DNA of 55,720 bases, taken from contig CAMYKD010000035.1 in the NCBI GenBank assembly GCA_947258885.1, forward strand, positions 1 through 55,720, given 5' to 3'. The DNA comes from an uncultured Kiloniellales bacterium. Its GTDB lineage: Bacteria > Pseudomonadota > Alphaproteobacteria > Kiloniellales > JAKSDN01. Numbering within the stretch: the stretch's first letter is position 1; the number at the start of each line of letters is the position of its first letter. The position numbers and the translations under genes were made by a program. The notes under the pieces were generated by a model. The model was not told where the DNA came from. It did no database searches and was given only the letters and a program-made list of their open reading frames with translations. Below, in pieces: positions 53,474 to 55,720 of the stretch.

Positions 53474-53788
53474 GCCTCAACTCCCAAGATTGTGCGCAGG
53501 TCTCAAATAGTTAATAATTCGTGAAATATTATAAGCATTAAAGTTTTATTAGCAATATTTTAATCGTAAAAATATTGTAAAAACTAAGTATTATGATGAA
53601 TTAAAATCTATTTTATTTAAAATATTTTATAAGCTGGCGCACCTGTTTCCCGCTGATCGTCCTGCCGCCCCAAGGACCGGGGGTCGAGCGGCGACCCGAT
53701 GCGCATTCGACGTCGTGTAAATTGGAAATTAACACCCGTCCTGTCTAATCGAAACGATTGAGCCGCAAGTCCTCGATGGATTAGGACC
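53474..53788. other. AT-rich interval upstream of TadG copy 2
   Basis: 53505-53635 is among the most AT-rich stretches in the window, over 80% by eye, with poly-A and poly-T runs. It is likely the promoter island of the minus-strand TadG gene; the plus-strand neighbour begins at 53789. No gene. Confidence 0.5.
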
Positions 53789-54271
53789 ATGGACAAGACA
53801 GTGACGGATTGTGCTGGCAAGCCGGCAGAGCCGGTCGAGCAGACCTCGGACGCACGTTCCCCGGACAGTGCCACGGCCGTGGCGGTTCCCCCCGCCCGCG
53901 AGGAGGGTAGCTCTCGTAGCGAGTGGACAGGCCATCCGGTCAACATCAGGCTCACCATTCCTCTACCGTTCCGCAGCTACTACCTCACGATCGTCGCCGG
54001 GCCGGAACGGCGCAGCAAGGAACGGCGCGGCGACGAGCGCAAGAAGCATCCGCTGCTCACGATCGGCAACGTGATCGTCTATCTCGCCGCCGGAAGCCTT
54101 TGCGGTCTTGCCGCCTTGGCGCTCATTCAGGTGGTGTCTGCTCATGCCTTGAGCAGTGGAAGCCTGGCGACCGGCCTCTTGGTGGGGCTGTTTCTCCTGG
54201 CCGTCGTGGTCGCCTACCTTTGGCTGTTCGTTCGGCGACTGTTGGATTTCGCGCACAGGGTCGAGCGCTAG
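53789..54271 (+). CDS. Membrane protein of unknown function, 160 residues
   Basis: Hydrophilic N-terminal third (residues 1-50), an amphipathic SYYLTIVAGPERRSKERRGD region, then two transmembrane helices (LLTIGNVIVYLAAGSLCGLA, TGLLVGLFLLAVVVAYLWLF) and a basic end. I do not recognise the family. AGGACC precedes the ATG. The only plus-strand gene in the Tad array region, divergent from TadG copy 2. Confidence 0.78.
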   Translation: MDKTVTDCAGKPAEPVEQTSDARSPDSATAVAVPPAREEGSSRSEWTGHPVNIRLTIPLPFRSYYLTIVAGPERRSKERRGDERKKHPLLTIGNVIVYLAAGSLCGLAALALIQVVSAHALSSGSLATGLLVGLFLLAVVVAYLWLFVRRLLDFAHRVER

Positions 54272-54482
54272 TCGGTGCCAGCCGTATCTGACTGTATCGA
54301 ATGCACGACGGTTGGCCGCCGAAGGCGCAACGTGTCGCAGATCAGGATAACACGGCGGCTTGCCGGGCTTTCAGGCCGACATTCCGACACCCATCGTGAC
54401 TTTCGAGACGGACGGTGCGCTAGAGGCCGGTCGGAGAAGGGGGCGCAGGGGAGGCGAGCGGATAAGATGTCCGCGGCCGAGG

Positions 54483-54968
54483 TCATTTGTCCCTGACAAC
54501 GAAGCCCGAGGACGTTGCGGTGAGGCGCGTTTTGCCGTCGCTGACAAAGGGCAGGGTCCACTTGAAATCGTAGACGATCTGGACATCGACCTCTGTCGCA
54601 TTGTTGGCAGCGTCCGCTATGGGCGTTGCAGTGACGCTGACGATGTTGGCGGGTGAGACCAGCGCCAGCTTGCTTCGGGCAAAGGTCTCTATTCGCGTCT
54701 TATACGTCGCCAGCGATTCACTGCCGGTTACGTCTCTCGGGTTGACCACGACCCAGCGCGTCGTCTGTGCGGCGGCACGGTTCAGGACCGCCAGGGAGAA
54801 ACCGGCGCGACCCATTTCCATGGCGCCCAGGAGCAAGCCGAGAATGATCGGCGCCACCAATGCGAATTCGACGGCGGTCATTCCTGCATCGCACCCGAGG
54901 CCATTGACCAGCCTGGTCAGGCCGTGCCGGGAGCGTCGGGTCCGAGACTTGCCAAGTCGCCTTCTCAT
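54483..54968 (-). CDS. TadE-like pilus assembly protein
   Basis: 161 residues from the ATG at 54968, chosen because GAGAGG lies six bases before it (54983 is an alternative). TadE helix GMTAVEFALVAPIILGLLLG then AMEMGRAGFSLAVLNRAAAQ, followed by a beta-rich C-terminal part ending TATSSGFVVRDK. Downstream partner of the 55024 gene on the same strand, with a 55-base gap. Confidence 0.87.
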   Translation of the reverse strand: MRRRLGKSRTRRSRHGLTRLVNGLGCDAGMTAVEFALVAPIILGLLLGAMEMGRAGFSLAVLNRAAAQTTRWVVVNPRDVTGSESLATYKTRIETFARSKLALVSPANIVSVTATPIADAANNATEVDVQIVYDFKWTLPFVSDGKTRLTATSSGFVVRDK

Positions 54969-55023
54969 GTCTGACCTCTCCATGTTGGCGTCGGTTCAGC
55001 GATCACTTCGATGCCAGGACGCT

Positions 55024-55578
55024 TCACCTCAGCCGCAACACCCCAGTCTTGGTCAATGTGAGCGGGTTACTGAACCCGGGGTAGGACAGGATCAGCGGGA
55101 ACTGCTCGGTCAAAGTGATTTGAAGATAGACCAGTTCTTCGCAGCCGCCACCCGTACCACAGACGAAGAACGTCGTGTCAGTCGGATTACAGGCACAAAC
55201 CGTCCCGACATCCGGATCGTGCGTGCCGATCTTCGCTGTCGGCGCGGCATCCAGAACCGTTTGACGGATTCCCGTGAGATTCCCCCCCATCAACGGCGGA
55301 CGGGCCATGGCGTACTGGATGCCCGCGTGTACCGCGTTGCCCAGGGCCATGCTTCGGACGAAGGCGGTGCCGTAATCGAGCATTCCTACGATCAGCAGCG
55401 CCAGAAAGGGCATGGCGAAGGCAAGTTCGACGGCAGATACGCCCTCGGTCCCGCGCCATAGGCTGAACAGTCCATCGCGGAGCCTAAGCAGCGGCGGCGA
55501 GTGCCGCTTTTTCAGACCCATAGGTCGGTTACGCGATCGCTCTTGCGCAAACCCAACAGAATGCTTTTGCATGTTCAT
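55024..55578 (-). CDS. TadE-like pilus assembly protein
   Basis: 184 residues (starts at 55578 or 55572, both ATG; GAGGT nearby). Helix GVSAVELAFAMPFLALLIVG then MLDYGTAFVRSMALGNAVHA. A cysteine-containing segment (GTVCACNPTDTTFFVCGTGG, GCEE) may form disulfides in the periplasm. Member of the TadE/TadG array; upstream genes, if any, lie beyond the window. Confidence 0.85.
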   Translation of the reverse strand: MNMQKHSVGFAQERSRNRPMGLKKRHSPPLLRLRDGLFSLWRGTEGVSAVELAFAMPFLALLIVGMLDYGTAFVRSMALGNAVHAGIQYAMARPPLMGGNLTGIRQTVLDAAPTAKIGTHDPDVGTVCACNPTDTTFFVCGTGGGCEELVYLQITLTEQFPLILSYPGFSNPLTLTKTGVLRLR

Positions 55579-55720
55579 CTACCTCGATCTCCAGACTTCG
55601 AACTCCGGCCGGGTCCGTTGCCGAGCGCTAGTGCACCAAGTGACCGCAAGTCCCTTTCAGTGCGCAGTGGACTGCGGGCACGCTACTGGCGGCGAAGTTG
55701 CTGTTCATGGATACCGTCGC

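Noticed and set aside
1-55720. CRISPR arrays, tRNA, rRNA and transposase genes
   Set aside because: No regularly spaced repeats, cloverleaf-like structures, rRNA sequence or transposase domains were recognised on reading.

Overview
The window reads as a chromosomal piece of a high-GC alphaproteobacterium, most likely Rhodospirillales-like and possibly from a metagenome assembly. The signs are a FixJ-type regulator, a PAS_5 protein, a DUF2336 protein, an Aap-type amino-acid ABC transporter, heterotetrameric sarcosine oxidase, a HutF-type histidine pathway, and Tad-pilus TadE/TadG proteins. No rRNA, tRNA, CRISPR array or transposase was seen.

Left end (1-5.6 kb), visibly lower in GC than the rest: a partial acetoacetyl-CoA synthetase gene is divergent from a tight operon. 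That operon holds a two-subunit PEP-synthase-like phosphotransferase (organised like phenylphosphate synthase, without a PEP/pyruvate barrel), a 61-residue protein resembling the N-terminus of biotin carboxyl carrier protein, and a biotin-dependent carboxyltransferase. Together they suggest ATP-dependent activation and carboxylation of a ketone (acetone-like) to a beta-keto acid and then its CoA thioester. This is the best candidate for an undescribed system.

5.6-8.6 kb: a secreted PilJ-domain protein, a tiny cysteine-rich protein between imperfect direct repeats, an orphan FixJ-like regulator and a PAS_5 protein. 8.9-20.3 kb: an amino-acid ABC transporter (binding protein, two permeases, ATPase), a frameshifted dimethylglycine/sarcosine dehydrogenase and soxBDAG (soxG frameshifted), a set for uptake and oxidative demethylation of N-methylated glycines. 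20.5-27.5 kb: a lipoate-ligase/DUF116 fusion behind an FNR/FixK-like box, a class II glutamine amidotransferase, a cytochrome c, a GDSL hydrolase, a PAP2 phosphatase, a DUF2167 gene with an in-frame stop, and small secreted or unknown proteins.

27.6-42.5 kb: histidine degradation genes hutU-hutC, hutG and the divergent hutI/hutF are present in three places; hutH is not in the window. Between them lie a broken receiver gene, two paralogous small membrane proteins with very AT-rich upstream regions, and a sugar-phosphate block (glgC, sucrose-phosphate-synthase-like glycosyltransferase, uridine-kinase-like P-loop protein, DUF4922 nucleotidyltransferase/phosphorylase-like protein, PPi-type phosphofructokinase).

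42.5-48.6 kb: methyltransferase, fatty acid desaturase, HTH regulator with a PhnD-like protein, a truncated Flp pilin, an MlaC-like protein and a DUF2336 protein. 48.9-55.6 kb: a Tad-pilus minor-component array with two tandem TadG-like vWA proteins and four TadE-like proteins. Five genes in the window carry a frameshift, a nonsense codon or a truncation, so either gene decay or residual sequence error must be considered.
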